This document shows positions 18,839 to 29,515 of a stretch of 64,000 nt of DNA, piece by piece. The number at the start of each line of letters is the position of its first letter. Position 1 is the first letter of the stretch. The stretch lies in the NCBI GenBank assembly GCA_945900945.1, contig CAMDKL010000002.1, forward strand, positions 44,232 through 108,231, in the 5' to 3' direction. A program made the position numbers and the translations under genes. The notes under the pieces are model-generated. The model was not told the origin of the DNA. It saw only the letters and a list, made by a program, of their open reading frames with translations, and made no database searches. This stretch comes from Pirellula staleyi DSM 6068 (GTDB lineage: Bacteria > Planctomycetota > Planctomycetia > Pirellulales > Pirellulaceae).

Positions 18839-21223
18839 ATGAGCAATGAATTGAATCGGACTCGCACGCATAATAATTCTTGGATATACCAATTGCCCTC
18901 ACAGCTCGCCTGTTTCTTGTTGGCAGTTTGTCTTGTGACCGCACAAATAAACCCTTGCGACGCGACCAGTGTCGCACTGGGTAGCTCTCTCTCATTCATC
19001 TCACTAGCGATGGGTATTGGATTTCTTGTCGCCCTCGATTCGTTGCTAACACCGTGCGAGCAAGGCACTGGCAAGCAAATCCAATGGTTGCGTCTGGCGT
19101 TCGCCATTTTTGGAATTTGGCTTTGGCTTTGCACGACATTTGTGCCTGGCCGAGGAAACGCCCGATTTGCCTACAACGGATGTTGGCAGTGGATTTCCGA
19201 GGGGATTTTAGCGCTTTCGATTGCAAGGCTATGCTCGCGGCTTCGAATAGCTGCGTCGCTAATCGCATTGATGCTGGGCTGTGCAGCGGGAACCGTGGCA
19301 TATGCAAGCTATCAGTATTTCATAGGCATGCCTGCGTTTCGCGAAAGGTTTGCATCCGATCCCGATTTCTTGCTCAGGGAAATAGGAGCGGTTGCAGGCA
19401 CTTCGGAGGCCATGCAGTTAGCGAATCGCCTAGCGAGCTTGGAACCGACGGGCCCTTTTGCGTTAACGAATTCCCTGGCGGGTCTGATGGCCGTTTGGTT
19501 GGTGTTTCTGGTTGTGTTATTTGGCAGTCAGGCGGCTGCGAATTTCGATCTCTCCCGTGTGCGAAGGGTTACGTGGACAGTGCGGAGCAATACGTGGCTA
19601 TCCTTGTTGTTGGGGGCAGGCTTGATTGCCAGCTTCTTTGTAACGCTGTTACTAACCAAGAGCCGCTCCGCTTGGTTGGCGACAATCTTCGGCTTGCTCG
19701 TTGCGTGTTTTTTTCATCCAACGCTCAGGCAAAGCGGTTGGGATTTTGCAAAGCGATTTCGTCAATCCTTGGCCTTAATTGCGACTTTATGTCTAGTCGT
19801 AGTGGGTGGAATTTTGGTCCGCGATCCCATGATCCTTACAGAATCGGGGAAGTCATTGTCTTACCGGTTTGACTATTGGCGAGGGGCAGTTACGTTGATT
19901 CAAGAGGAGCCATGGATGGGATATGGGGTCGCCAACTTTCAACAGAACTACAACCGAGTCAAAGTGATTACGGCGTCCGAATCGCCAGCTGAGCCTCACA
20001 ATTTTGTTTTGGAAACCGCGTGCGCTGGTGGCTTGCCATTGCTCGCTACCCTCAGTGCGATTCTCGTAATACTTTTGTTGAAGATGCGTGAATTGAGTCG
20101 CCTCCGTCCCGAGAATGCCGCTAGTCCATTTGGTTCGAAGACGCATTCCATCGATGCAGACCGATGGGCGATACTTAGTGGTGGGATTGGTAGTTGTATC
20201 GGAATAGTGTTTTTTGGACTCTTCTTTAGCGATGACGATTCGCTGACATCCAGTATTCTCTTTGTCTGCGTTGCAGGTTGGGTGTTTTGTTTGATTGAAC
20301 GACTTCAGTGGGAAGTCAACGATGAGCAAATCGCAGTTGCCTGTCTGATATCGGCATCGGTAATGTTTTTCCACTTACTTGCTTCCGGCGGTTGGATGCA
20401 ACCTGGCGTGATGAACAGTATTTGTGTTCTCGTCGGGTTGTCTTTTGGCCTGCCATCCCTCCAATTTGAGAATTGCCGCCAAACTGCGGGCCGTTGTCAT
20501 TGGCTTGTTCCACTGGCTGGACTATTGTTCGTGATGATGGCATCGGCAGATTTTGTCAAAACCATGTGTTTGCCAGTTTTAGGTTCGGCGGAGATTGTAA
20601 GTTCCGTTTCGAACAATCCAACTGGGATCCGAGAACCAAGCGAGTGGCTTGAAATTATCAAAATGGATCCGTTTGATCTGGACTTGCCGGTTTTGGCCGC
20701 GAATCAATGTGTCGAGGTGCTTCGACGTGGCGATCTGTCCTCGTCGACTCGACAAAAGGTCGTCGATGTATTCGATGCGTGCTGCCAGGAATGTCTAAAG
20801 CGAGACCCAAACCAATGGATACCAAATGCGGAATGTGGGAAATGGAATGCAATTTTAGCGGATTCGGAGCTAATGCGAGACGGAGAAAAAGCCTCTGCAA
20901 TAGCGAGAAAAGAACTTGCCTACGGGTATTTTTCCAAAGCGGCGGAGCTCTACCCGAATTCTGCTCAAACACAATTGCAAGCGGCGGTGGGGGCAACTTG
21001 GTGCGGAAAAAACTCGGCAGCCAAACGGTACATGAACCAAGTTGAGAAAATTGATCGAGAAACACCGCATACGGACCGGAAACTATCCGCAGTAGTTGTA
21101 TATTTTCCGATGCATTTGGCGGTCACTACCGCTCCACTGGAAAACCAAGCTCAAGTCGAGAAGCAGCCTGGGTATGCCAAGGGCGAACCTACCATGAGAT
21201 GGTTGCGTACAAACGTTCCATAG
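18839..21223 (+). CDS. O-antigen ligase/polymerase (Wzy/WaaL-like) with periplasmic C-terminus
   Basis: Multiple TM segments, LTKSRSAWLATIFGLL, PWMGYGVANFQQNYN...ESPAEPHNFVLE; start at ATG 18839. Confidence 0.85.
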   Translation: MSNELNRTRTHNNSWIYQLPSQLACFLLAVCLVTAQINPCDATSVALGSSLSFISLAMGIGFLVALDSLLTPCEQGTGKQIQWLRLAFAIFGIWLWLCTTFVPGRGNARFAYNGCWQWISEGILALSIARLCSRLRIAASLIALMLGCAAGTVAYASYQYFIGMPAFRERFASDPDFLLREIGAVAGTSEAMQLANRLASLEPTGPFALTNSLAGLMAVWLVFLVVLFGSQAAANFDLSRVRRVTWTVRSNTWLSLLLGAGLIASFFVTLLLTKSRSAWLATIFGLLVACFFHPTLRQSGWDFAKRFRQSLALIATLCLVVVGGILVRDPMILTESGKSLSYRFDYWRGAVTLIQEEPWMGYGVANFQQNYNRVKVITASESPAEPHNFVLETACAGGLPLLATLSAILVILLLKMRELSRLRPENAASPFGSKTHSIDADRWAILSGGIGSCIGIVFFGLFFSDDDSLTSSILFVCVAGWVFCLIERLQWEVNDEQIAVACLISASVMFFHLLASGGWMQPGVMNSICVLVGLSFGLPSLQFENCRQTAGRCHWLVPLAGLLFVMMASADFVKTMCLPVLGSAEIVSSVSNNPTGIREPSEWLEIIKMDPFDLDLPVLAANQCVEVLRRGDLSSSTRQKVVDVFDACCQECLKRDPNQWIPNAECGKWNAILADSELMRDGEKASAIARKELAYGYFSKAAELYPNSAQTQLQAAVGATWCGKNSAAKRYMNQVEKIDRETPHTDRKLSAVVVYFPMHLAVTTAPLENQAQVEKQPGYAKGEPTMRWLRTNVP

Positions 21224-21331
21224 CCCAGTGGCGAACTGGTTGTGGCTAGCACAACCGCATGCCATTGCTACGATAAAGACTTCATTACACATCCTTCTGC
21301 CGCCGGTATCCGGTCTATTTGAGTCTTCAAA

Positions 21332-22537
21332 ATGCGAACATTAATCTTGATTGTCGCGTGTATCGGAATTGGATATGGAATTGCAAACTCGCAGTTTCAA
21401 AGTCGAACCGCTGACATCGAAAATATTTTTGGCCCCGAATTGGACATGGCGGCTGCCATTGAAAAAGCCAGGGCTTCAACTTCAAAGCCAGGCAAAATCG
21501 AGGTAATTGGAGGGACGGAATTCGATTTCGGTACAATGAGTCGTGGGACAAAGCGGAAGTACAGTTTTGTCTTCAAAAACATCGGCGAAACCCCAGTCGA
21601 ACTGGTGAATAAAGGCTCGACTTGCAAGTGTACCGTCGGCACGCTAAACGCAAAGAAGCTTGAACCGGGGGAAGAAACGCCAGTCGAATTGGAATGGCTG
21701 GCCGAAGGGCTCATGGCGGATTTCGGTCAAACAGCAACGATTGGCACTAGTGCGTTCGATCAAGAAGAGATAAAGCTGACGATCAAGGGCAAGATTGGTC
21801 AAGCCTTTGCGTTCGATCCGCCATCGGCAGACTTTCGCGATTTTCTTTCTGGGGACGAAAACGAGTTGAAGGGGCGACTTTACAGTTTCGATGAGCCCAC
21901 GCTAGAAATCTCATCGGTTGCTTGGTCAGATGCGTCTCTGACATCAAAAATTACGGGAGAATTTGAAGAAGCCAAACGGATCGAAAAGGGTGAGATCCCG
22001 CAGTTTTCAGACGCGCGATCGTACGTGGACTTTAAGATTTACCTGAAAAAGGGAATTCCTGCGGGCATCCTCTCCGGAAACATGGTTTTCAACAAGAAAT
22101 CCGACAAAGAGGATGCCAAAGAGGAAACCATGAACTTCCCAATTAATGGCCGATCGGTTGCCCCTATTCGAGTCATCGCTGGACCGGATTACAGCGAGGA
22201 AAGAAATATTTTCGACTTGAGGACTGCTAAGTCTGTGGACGGTCTAAAAAAGAGTTTCGTAATTGCCATCAAAAACGAAGAGGCAGCGAATATTGAAATC
22301 AAACTCGGCAAGATCAGTCCACCCACGGCGGAGGGCGCGTTGAAAGTGACGATTACGGAGTTAAAAGTTTCGCCAAAACAGAAAATGTTTTCAGTTATGC
22401 TCGAGATTCCCGCTGGGACACCTCCGGTTGAGTTTGCAGGAGCATATGGAAAAGATTTTGCAAAGATAGTTCTGGAAACCAATATGGAAAGTGCCCCTCA
22501 ATTTCCGATGTTCATCAAGTTCCGCATTTCGGAATAG
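21332..22537 (+). CDS. DUF1573-domain protein
   Basis: EFDFGTMSRGTKRKYSFVFKNIGETPVELVNKGSTCKCTVGTL...EPGEETPVELEW. Confidence 0.85.
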   Translation: MRTLILIVACIGIGYGIANSQFQSRTADIENIFGPELDMAAAIEKARASTSKPGKIEVIGGTEFDFGTMSRGTKRKYSFVFKNIGETPVELVNKGSTCKCTVGTLNAKKLEPGEETPVELEWLAEGLMADFGQTATIGTSAFDQEEIKLTIKGKIGQAFAFDPPSADFRDFLSGDENELKGRLYSFDEPTLEISSVAWSDASLTSKITGEFEEAKRIEKGEIPQFSDARSYVDFKIYLKKGIPAGILSGNMVFNKKSDKEDAKEETMNFPINGRSVAPIRVIAGPDYSEERNIFDLRTAKSVDGLKKSFVIAIKNEEAANIEIKLGKISPPTAEGALKVTITELKVSPKQKMFSVMLEIPAGTPPVEFAGAYGKDFAKIVLETNMESAPQFPMFIKFRISE

Positions 22538-22556
22538 TTGATACAGATCGTTTGGA

Positions 22557-24308
22557 TTGCAGGAGATTGGAACTGTGGCAGAACCTCGAAATGATTCCAA
22601 TAGGCGAAGAAGTGCATTTAGGGCTTTGCTTGCATTTGGCATCGGTTTCACCGCGACCGTACTATTGCCAAATCTCCGAGGAGAGCCGCCAACCGGTTCA
22701 CGCCCGAAAGAGGACCTAAAGGCGGGTAAAGTTCAGATTCGATTTCCTGTTGGCAATACTTTTGAAAATGAAACGCCACAGTCGAAAACCCCCGAGAAAC
22801 AACTTCCATCAATTGATGGCAAACTTACCGCAGACGTAGCCCGAGCGAGCACTGGCCAGACTACAACCAATATTGGAGGCAATCTGCCAGTCAGCGTGGC
22901 CACGGACGAAGAAAGAAACCAGAAGATCGCAGTCGATTGGAAGGATCCACTTTTCGTCTTCTTCGTCACCGGGAATCAAACTGGATACATAGAACCCTGT
23001 GGTTGTACTGGGCTCGAAAATCAAAAAGGAGGGCTAAGCCGTCGAGATACTTTTTTGACATTGATTCGGCAACGAGGTTGGGACGTGATACCGATAGATG
23101 GCGGTGGCCAAGTCTTTCAAGAAAGCGAGCAACGCCGACGCGGTCGTCAAGCGGACATTAAATTTGGCTGGACGGCAGCGGCATTCAATTTGCTCGAATA
23201 TCAAGCGAGTACGTTTGGCGAAGATGATTTGATGCTCACGATCGATTCATTGATGCATCCAATGATTGACAAGGCCGGTCTCTTTGTCTCTGCAAACGTC
23301 TCTATTCTGCCTGAATATGACGTCAAGTACAAAACCATCACTGTAAAGAACAAGAAAATTGGCATCACGGCAGTACTTGGCGACGAGAACGCCAAGAAAG
23401 TTGAAAACGAAGACATCACGATATCTAAGGCAATCCCGGCTCTCAAGCAAGTGTCGTCAAAACTGCGGGCGGAGAAATGCGATTTCATGGTTCTTATTTC
23501 CCATGCATCACTTGAGGAATCACGCGTTATCGCAAAGGCAGTCCCCGACTTCTCGCTGATTATTACTTCTGGCGGTTTCGGTGAGCCAACCTTTCAGCCT
23601 GAGCCGATTCCGGGAACACCGAGCCTGATGGTTCAAGTTGGAACGAAAGGTATGTACACTGGATTGTTTGGCGTGTTTGACGATCCGAAGCAGCCTTTTC
23701 GGTACCAACGCGTCGCACTTAGCGCTCAGTTTGAAGATTCCCCTCGCATCATGGAGTTGTTCGGCAAGTATCAAGACGAACTCAAAGCCGTGACAATGGA
23801 AGGGCTTGGAAAACGCCCAATGACACATCCGACAACCCGAGAGTTCGTCGGTTCAGAGAAATGTGGTGAATGCCATACAACGGCTTTTGACATCTGGAAA
23901 AACACCCCTCATGCGCATGCTACGGACTCGATCGTCCAGCCACCGCAACGCTCGTTGGCAAGGCATTTTGATCCAGAATGCCTGTCATGCCACGTCACCG
24001 GCTGGAACCCTCAGAGTTTTGCTCCATATCGGACTGGATATGAGTCACTGGAAAGAACGCCGCACATGGTTGCCAACGGATGTGAGAATTGCCATGGACC
24101 AGGTTCAAAGCACACTGCGGCGGAACTAGGCGACATTCCAACGGATGCAGTGCTATTGGAAAAACTGAGAAATGAGATGAAACTGCCACTGGAACGAGCG
24201 AGCGATAAATGCGCCGTGTGCCATGACTTTGATAACAGTCCAAACTTCCACAAGCCGAATGCATTCGAAAAATTCTGGGAAGAGGTGAAGCACTACGGCA
24301 AGGACTAA
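22557..24308 (+). CDS. Metallophosphatase-like + tetraheme cytochrome c554-like protein
   Basis: TGYIEPCGCTGLENQKGGLSRRDTFL; four CxxCH motifs (CGECH, CLSCH, CENCH, CAVCH). Confidence 0.85.
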   Translation: MQEIGTVAEPRNDSNRRRSAFRALLAFGIGFTATVLLPNLRGEPPTGSRPKEDLKAGKVQIRFPVGNTFENETPQSKTPEKQLPSIDGKLTADVARASTGQTTTNIGGNLPVSVATDEERNQKIAVDWKDPLFVFFVTGNQTGYIEPCGCTGLENQKGGLSRRDTFLTLIRQRGWDVIPIDGGGQVFQESEQRRRGRQADIKFGWTAAAFNLLEYQASTFGEDDLMLTIDSLMHPMIDKAGLFVSANVSILPEYDVKYKTITVKNKKIGITAVLGDENAKKVENEDITISKAIPALKQVSSKLRAEKCDFMVLISHASLEESRVIAKAVPDFSLIITSGGFGEPTFQPEPIPGTPSLMVQVGTKGMYTGLFGVFDDPKQPFRYQRVALSAQFEDSPRIMELFGKYQDELKAVTMEGLGKRPMTHPTTREFVGSEKCGECHTTAFDIWKNTPHAHATDSIVQPPQRSLARHFDPECLSCHVTGWNPQSFAPYRTGYESLERTPHMVANGCENCHGPGSKHTAAELGDIPTDAVLLEKLRNEMKLPLERASDKCAVCHDFDNSPNFHKPNAFEKFWEEVKHYGKD

Positions 24309-24353
24309 TGCGTTCTCGCGGGCCGAAAGCTCGATGTGTTGCGATTTCGTAGA

Positions 24354-24382
24354 CCGGCGGGCACTAGACCCGGCCCGAATTC
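24354..24382. repeat. Dispersed repeat CCGGCGGGCACTAGACCCGGCCCGAATTC
   Basis: Reverse complement closely resembles 12556-12585. Confidence 0.7.
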
Positions 24383-24506
24383 ACTGTTAAAACAGCTTGA
24401 AACGAAGCCCGATCTGGTTGCCGTGATCTACCTCTCATCCGCATTTCAAACTAGAATGGGGATCCCAAAGCAACTTGATTCCCAATGCTCGTCCCTCACT
24501 GTGTTA

Positions 24507-25391
24507 ATGTTCGCTCCGATTCGAAAATATGCGATCACCCACAGGACGCACTATGAGTATTCCTCACCCAGCTCGCTTTGCCACAATCAAATGCACTTGC
24601 GACCCCGGGATCTTTCCTATCAAAGCGTACAACAGTCCTGCGTAGAGGTCTCACCCTCTCCAGATTCTAGATCCCAATGGATCGATAGTTTTGGCAACCG
24701 AGCTGAGTTTTTTAGCATCGAAAAACTTCACCCGCACCTCACCGTTACATCCAAGTCGATCGTAAAGCGTAGCGAACCGGAATACCTACTAGATCAATCG
24801 CCGACTTGGGAACAGGTCACGCAGTCCGCAAATCATCCTAGTGGTGACATTGATCGACAAGCAAGCGAGTTTGTATTCGATTCTCGGCACTGCCAGCGAG
24901 GAAATACCTTTTTTGATTTCGCGAGTGAGGTAGCGGTCGACCATCGCAGCTTCGTGGAATGTGTTCGGCTTCTGGCTACCAAGATATACCATCAAATGGA
25001 GTATTCGCCGGAAGCCACCCAAGTTTCGACGAAGCCTGCTGAGGCGCTAGCACGTCGACAGGGTGTCTGTCAAGATTTTGCTCAGATTGCAATCTGTTGT
25101 CTTCGCTCTTTTGGTGTTCCAGCTCGATATGTAAGCGGTTATTTGTTGACGCACCCGGTTCCCGGAAAAGAAAAACTCATTGGGGCTGATGCGTCACATG
25201 CATGGTTTAGTGCCTACGCAGGCAGCTTAGGCTGGATCGATTTCGACCCAACCAACAATCTCATCCCAGGGCTCGAACATATCACGGTCGCATGGGGCCG
25301 AGACTACGCGGATGTCGCCCCGATCCACGGTGTTTTTGTGGGCGGTGGATTCACACAACTTTCCGTCTCAGTCGACGTTCAGCCTATTTGA
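24507..25391 (+). CDS. Transglutaminase-like protein
   Basis: YAITHRTHYEYSSPSSLCHNQMHLRPRD; RRQGVCQDFAQIAICCLRSFGVPARYVSGYL; DASHAWFSAY; GWIDFDPTNN; start moved to ATG 24507. Confidence 0.9.
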   Translation: MFAPIRKYAITHRTHYEYSSPSSLCHNQMHLRPRDLSYQSVQQSCVEVSPSPDSRSQWIDSFGNRAEFFSIEKLHPHLTVTSKSIVKRSEPEYLLDQSPTWEQVTQSANHPSGDIDRQASEFVFDSRHCQRGNTFFDFASEVAVDHRSFVECVRLLATKIYHQMEYSPEATQVSTKPAEALARRQGVCQDFAQIAICCLRSFGVPARYVSGYLLTHPVPGKEKLIGADASHAWFSAYAGSLGWIDFDPTNNLIPGLEHITVAWGRDYADVAPIHGVFVGGGFTQLSVSVDVQPI

Positions 25392-25442
25392 AATTGGAAC
25401 CTTGGCTGGTTAAGCGATTTTAGAAATTCTCCACTCAGAAGT

Positions 25443-27185
25443 GTGAACTGTTACAATTTGATTTCGTCGTCCCGCCAATTGAAAAACGCGAGAGTGCCAT
25501 TGAATAGCACGGGAAACAATGGTCAGGAGTTGATATTGAAAAATTGTCTGGTTTGGATATTGGTTGTCGTGTTGAGTTGTTTCGGGCATTACGCAATGTC
25601 GGAGGTCACTTCATCGGTTATCGTTGTCTGCCCTAAAGCTTGGGGCGATTCGCTCGACGAATGGGTAAACTACCGCTCGCAGGACTACCAGATCATTCAA
25701 GTCGAACCGGTAACATCGCCTCTAAATTTAAGGCGGATAATACTCAAAGCGGCAGGCCAAGCCAAATTCCCCGTAGCTGCCGTGCTCCTATGTGGTGATG
25801 TTGGTGCCGTTGAAAATCTGAGTTCGGAGAAGGCCAAGTTCACGACGATCATCCCGACGTTTGAGATTGAGACCAAGGTCAAACTAGGTACTTTCACGAC
25901 ACCTACTTTGGCAACCGACCTCTACTACGGTGATTTGGATAACGATGAGTGTCCCGAACTCGCGGTCGGTCGCTTGCCGGCTAAGAATGCAGATGACCTA
26001 TCCAGAATGCTTCGTCGAAGTATTGACTATGAGCAATCGCAATCTTTTGGGCCCTGGAGAGATCGCATTCACGCGACAGCCGGTGTTGGAGGATTTGGCG
26101 TATTGGCGGATACTGCCATTGAAAGTGTTGCTCGAAGGCTTTTGTCTGAAGGGATTCCCGATCGATTTCAATTAAATATGACCTATGCTAGTTTGACTAG
26201 CCCTTATTGCCCGGACCCGTTTTCGTTGACTCGTTCTTTTATTGGAAAGATCAATGAGGGTGGTTTGTTTTGGGTCTACATCGGACATGGGGGCGTCGAT
26301 CGCCTCGATGACTTTATCGTAGGACGGGAGTCAATTCCCATTTGCTTGACAGAGCATGTTTCTCAGTTCGATATCCAGGATGGCCCGCCAATCGCCGTGA
26401 TGTTAGCTTGTTTTACTGGCGCCTTTGACGCACGAGTCGACTGCTTCGCAGAGGCATTGCTAGCAATAAAAGGCGGTCCGATTGCTGTTATTGCTGGATC
26501 GAGAGTTACGATGCCCTATGGCTTGAGCCAACTGTCGACGGAAATGATGGACGGTTGTTTCCGGGATCAAATACCAACTCTCGGCGGAATCATGTTGAAC
26601 GCAAAGCGCAACATTTGGAAACGGAGCGAGTCAGTTGATTCCAATCAACCTCAAGCCTCTGTTGGCGGGGGGCTTCGCGCAAGACAGCAATCCATGATCG
26701 AACAAATGGCGGCAGCGTTGAGTCCCGAGGGGCATGATCTGACGGAAGAGCGCCGCGAGCATGTTCGTTTAATGAACTTGTTGGGCGATCCACTACTTCG
26801 AATAAAGCATCCCGTAAGCATGCCAATTCAATGCGAGGTCGAACCGCAAGCGGGGAAACCGCTGAGGGTAACAGGAAGCTCGCTGCGGCCAGGCAAACTC
26901 AAAATTGAATTGACACTATCAAGAGACCGGCTGCCAGATGGCATTCGGTCCGTAAATGATTTTCAGGGAACAGAGGACCAGAGAAAATCAATGCAAGACA
27001 ACCATTCGCGAGCTAGCGATCTGGTATTGTCAAAATTCGAGCAAGAGATTGCACCGGGTGAATTTACTGTTGAATTGCAGGTGCCGTCCGATTGCCGGGG
27101 ACGGTGTGTTGTGCGAGCGTTCGTCTATAGTAACAACCATTGGGCTTCAGGATCGCAGCGTGTGAATGTGCACCGTACGAAGTAA
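25443..27185 (+). CDS. Peptidase C25 (gingipain-like) family protein
   Basis: PTLATDLYYGDLDNDECPELAVGRLPAKNADDLSRML; FWVYIGHGGVDRL; AVMLACFTGAFD; LMNLLGDPLLRIK. Confidence 0.85.
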   Translation: MNCYNLISSSRQLKNARVPLNSTGNNGQELILKNCLVWILVVVLSCFGHYAMSEVTSSVIVVCPKAWGDSLDEWVNYRSQDYQIIQVEPVTSPLNLRRIILKAAGQAKFPVAAVLLCGDVGAVENLSSEKAKFTTIIPTFEIETKVKLGTFTTPTLATDLYYGDLDNDECPELAVGRLPAKNADDLSRMLRRSIDYEQSQSFGPWRDRIHATAGVGGFGVLADTAIESVARRLLSEGIPDRFQLNMTYASLTSPYCPDPFSLTRSFIGKINEGGLFWVYIGHGGVDRLDDFIVGRESIPICLTEHVSQFDIQDGPPIAVMLACFTGAFDARVDCFAEALLAIKGGPIAVIAGSRVTMPYGLSQLSTEMMDGCFRDQIPTLGGIMLNAKRNIWKRSESVDSNQPQASVGGGLRARQQSMIEQMAAALSPEGHDLTEERREHVRLMNLLGDPLLRIKHPVSMPIQCEVEPQAGKPLRVTGSSLRPGKLKIELTLSRDRLPDGIRSVNDFQGTEDQRKSMQDNHSRASDLVLSKFEQEIAPGEFTVELQVPSDCRGRCVVRAFVYSNNHWASGSQRVNVHRTK

Positions 27186-27189
27186 AGCA

Positions 27190-28008
27190 ATGCCTGTTCA
27201 TCGTTTATCCAACCTCAGTTCCAGCCGACTGGATCCTTATCGCCATTTGAGAACCTCGAATCTGACTCGAGTTAGTGGTCGATTTATTGCGGAGAGCAAG
27301 CCGTTGGTTCAGCGGTTGGTGGCGAGCGGCATTGCGATCGATTCGTTTTTGGTTGACGAAAGTTATCTTGAGGAGGCGATTGGTTGGCTGCCACCAGAAA
27401 TCGATCTTTTTTCTATTCCCGGCCCGTATGTGTCTGAGTTAGTCGGATTCGCATTCCATCGAGGGTATTTGGCTTGCGGATTGAGGACTGAGTTCCATAG
27501 AGTGAAAAGGGGGGCTTTTGAGCTTACCAGCAATTGGTTGGGAGCCATGTTGGTGGGTTTGCAAGATCCAGAAAATATGGGTTCGATCTTCCGAACTTGT
27601 GCAGCTCTGGGAATTTCAGACGTTCTAATCGGTCCTGAATGCGTAGACCCGTTTGCTCGTCGTGTCCTGCGAGTATCGATGGGAAACGCTTTCAAATTGC
27701 GTTTTTTTGAAGTACCAGATCCATTAATGACTTTGAGTTTGTGCAGTGAAATCGGGATAGAGTCGATAGCGGCATGTTTGTCAGAAGCAAGTGTGGAGTT
27801 GAGCCAGTATCGTCGGAATGGTCCTGGCTTGGTGATTTTAGGGAATGAAGCTCGCGGATTGCCGCTTGAGATTCAGAAAGCGGCGACCCGAAGCGTCAGG
27901 ATTGACATGGCATTGGGAACGGACTCGCTCAACGTAAGTGTGGCGGCCGGGATCATTTTGCATAACTTGAGGCGAGTGTGCGGTAATGAATTCATTGAAT
28001 CGAGATGA
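27190..28008 (+). CDS. TrmH/SpoU-family RNA methyltransferase
   Basis: LVGLQDPENMGSIFRTCAALGISDVLIGPECVDPFARRVLRVSMGNAFKL; LVILGNEARGLP; TDSLNVSVAAGIIL. Confidence 0.9.
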   Translation: MPVHRLSNLSSSRLDPYRHLRTSNLTRVSGRFIAESKPLVQRLVASGIAIDSFLVDESYLEEAIGWLPPEIDLFSIPGPYVSELVGFAFHRGYLACGLRTEFHRVKRGAFELTSNWLGAMLVGLQDPENMGSIFRTCAALGISDVLIGPECVDPFARRVLRVSMGNAFKLRFFEVPDPLMTLSLCSEIGIESIAACLSEASVELSQYRRNGPGLVILGNEARGLPLEIQKAATRSVRIDMALGTDSLNVSVAAGIILHNLRRVCGNEFIESR

Positions 28009-28147
28009 TTTTTCAAATCGGATGCAATCGGGAATCGAAGCTTTACTAGGCACGTGGTATCATGCTCGTTTTGCCCGCGCAGCTTTAAAGAGCCAATCGT
28101 CAACTCGGATTAACTTGGTTCGGGCTAGTTTTTGCCATTTGTAGACT

Positions 28148-29458
28148 TTGAATATCTTGCCTCAGCCAACTTTACCTCCGAAACCATCCTGGCAAGACTC
28201 CTTTTTAGTTGCATCGGCAACCCACGTCGGGATGCGACGCAGAAACAACCAGGATAGTCTTGCGATCGTACTTGCGGAGGACGAAATCGCGTGGCAGAAG
28301 TCGGGACATCTTTTGATTGTTGCTGATGGAATGGGTGCACACGCGGCTGGAGAATTGGCGAGTCGGTTGTCGGTTGAATTGATTCCGCATCATTACGGCA
28401 AATTGCTCAAAGGGATCCCGTCAGAAGCTCTTCAGCGGTCGCTAGTTGAAACGAACAGCGAAATTTTTCGTCGCGGGCAGGCCAATCCCGAATTCCGAAG
28501 CATGGGGACGACCACTTGTGCATTGGCGATCTTGCCCGAGGGCGCAGTAGTTGCGCATGTCGGCGATAGTCGCGTCTATCGTCTGAGAGGCAACCAATTC
28601 GAACAGTTGACCTTTGACCATTCTCTCGTTTGGGAAATGCGAGCATCCGGCGAAGTTAGCGAGGAGGCGCTTCGCAGCAACGCTATCCCCAAGAATGTGA
28701 TCACGCGGTCGCTAGGCCCAAATGGAACGGTCGCCGTCGATCTAGAGGGGCCATTTCCCCTCCGAGTTGGCGACAAGTTTTTGATATGTAGTGACGGACT
28801 CAGCGGCCAACTCACGGACGAAGAGATAGGCGTGCTGCTGCAAGTGGTGGACATCCAGTCAGCCGTGAATGCCATGGTGGACTTGGCAAACCTACGAGGA
28901 GGACCGGATAACATTACGGTGGTCGTCTGCGAAGTTAGGAACGAGTGTCTGATGCAAAGCGGTGCAGCGATGGACACGAATCCGACCGCAGTGGCACCGC
29001 AATTCCCAGTGGCGTTCGGAATTGCGACTGCGATTGGGTTGCTGTGTTGCGTAGTGCTCTTGTTGTTAGGTCAATTTCCGGTCGCAGTTTTGGCAGTTGC
29101 CGCGGCAGCAGTCGCCTTTGCGACCGGTTGGCTCAAGTACCAAGGCCAACGTGTTAGCAACGAAATCCGTGGGCAATACGGACGTGGGCCCTATCGCAAA
29201 GCGACGTGCAAACCAGATGCTGTGTTCACAAACAGCCTTACTCAGGTAATCAGCGAGCTTCGTGATTGGGTCAGTGAGAACCATTGGGAAATTGAGTCTT
29301 CGAAAATTGACGATGACATGAAACTTGCCAAAGCGGCAGAGCGTTCCAAGAACTATGACGAGGCCATTCGACGCTATGTGAAAGTGATCGCGATGACGAT
29401 GGAGAAGGTCCATAAGCTGCAAGATGGACAAGACAGCGATTCGGCTATTGAGTATTAG
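28148..29458 (+). CDS. PP2C-family protein phosphatase with TM segment
   Basis: ATHVGMRRRNNQDS; LIVADGMGAHAAGELAS; VAHVGDSRVYRL; LICSDGLSGQL; RGGPDNITVVV. Confidence 0.92.
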   Translation: MNILPQPTLPPKPSWQDSFLVASATHVGMRRRNNQDSLAIVLAEDEIAWQKSGHLLIVADGMGAHAAGELASRLSVELIPHHYGKLLKGIPSEALQRSLVETNSEIFRRGQANPEFRSMGTTTCALAILPEGAVVAHVGDSRVYRLRGNQFEQLTFDHSLVWEMRASGEVSEEALRSNAIPKNVITRSLGPNGTVAVDLEGPFPLRVGDKFLICSDGLSGQLTDEEIGVLLQVVDIQSAVNAMVDLANLRGGPDNITVVVCEVRNECLMQSGAAMDTNPTAVAPQFPVAFGIATAIGLLCCVVLLLLGQFPVAVLAVAAAAVAFATGWLKYQGQRVSNEIRGQYGRGPYRKATCKPDAVFTNSLTQVISELRDWVSENHWEIESSKIDDDMKLAKAAERSKNYDEAIRRYVKVIAMTMEKVHKLQDGQDSDSAIEY

Positions 29459-29515
29459 ATAGAGTCCAGTCAATCGGTAACGCAACCATACCATCGACTC
29501 GAGGCCATAAGAAAA

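Noticed and set aside
19054-19872. 272-aa plus-strand ORF inside the Wzy-like gene
   Set aside because: Cys/Arg-rich out-of-frame reading of the polymerase gene
29066-29494. Minus-strand 142-aa ORF opposite the PP2C gene
   Set aside because: Antisense shadow of a strongly supported phosphatase
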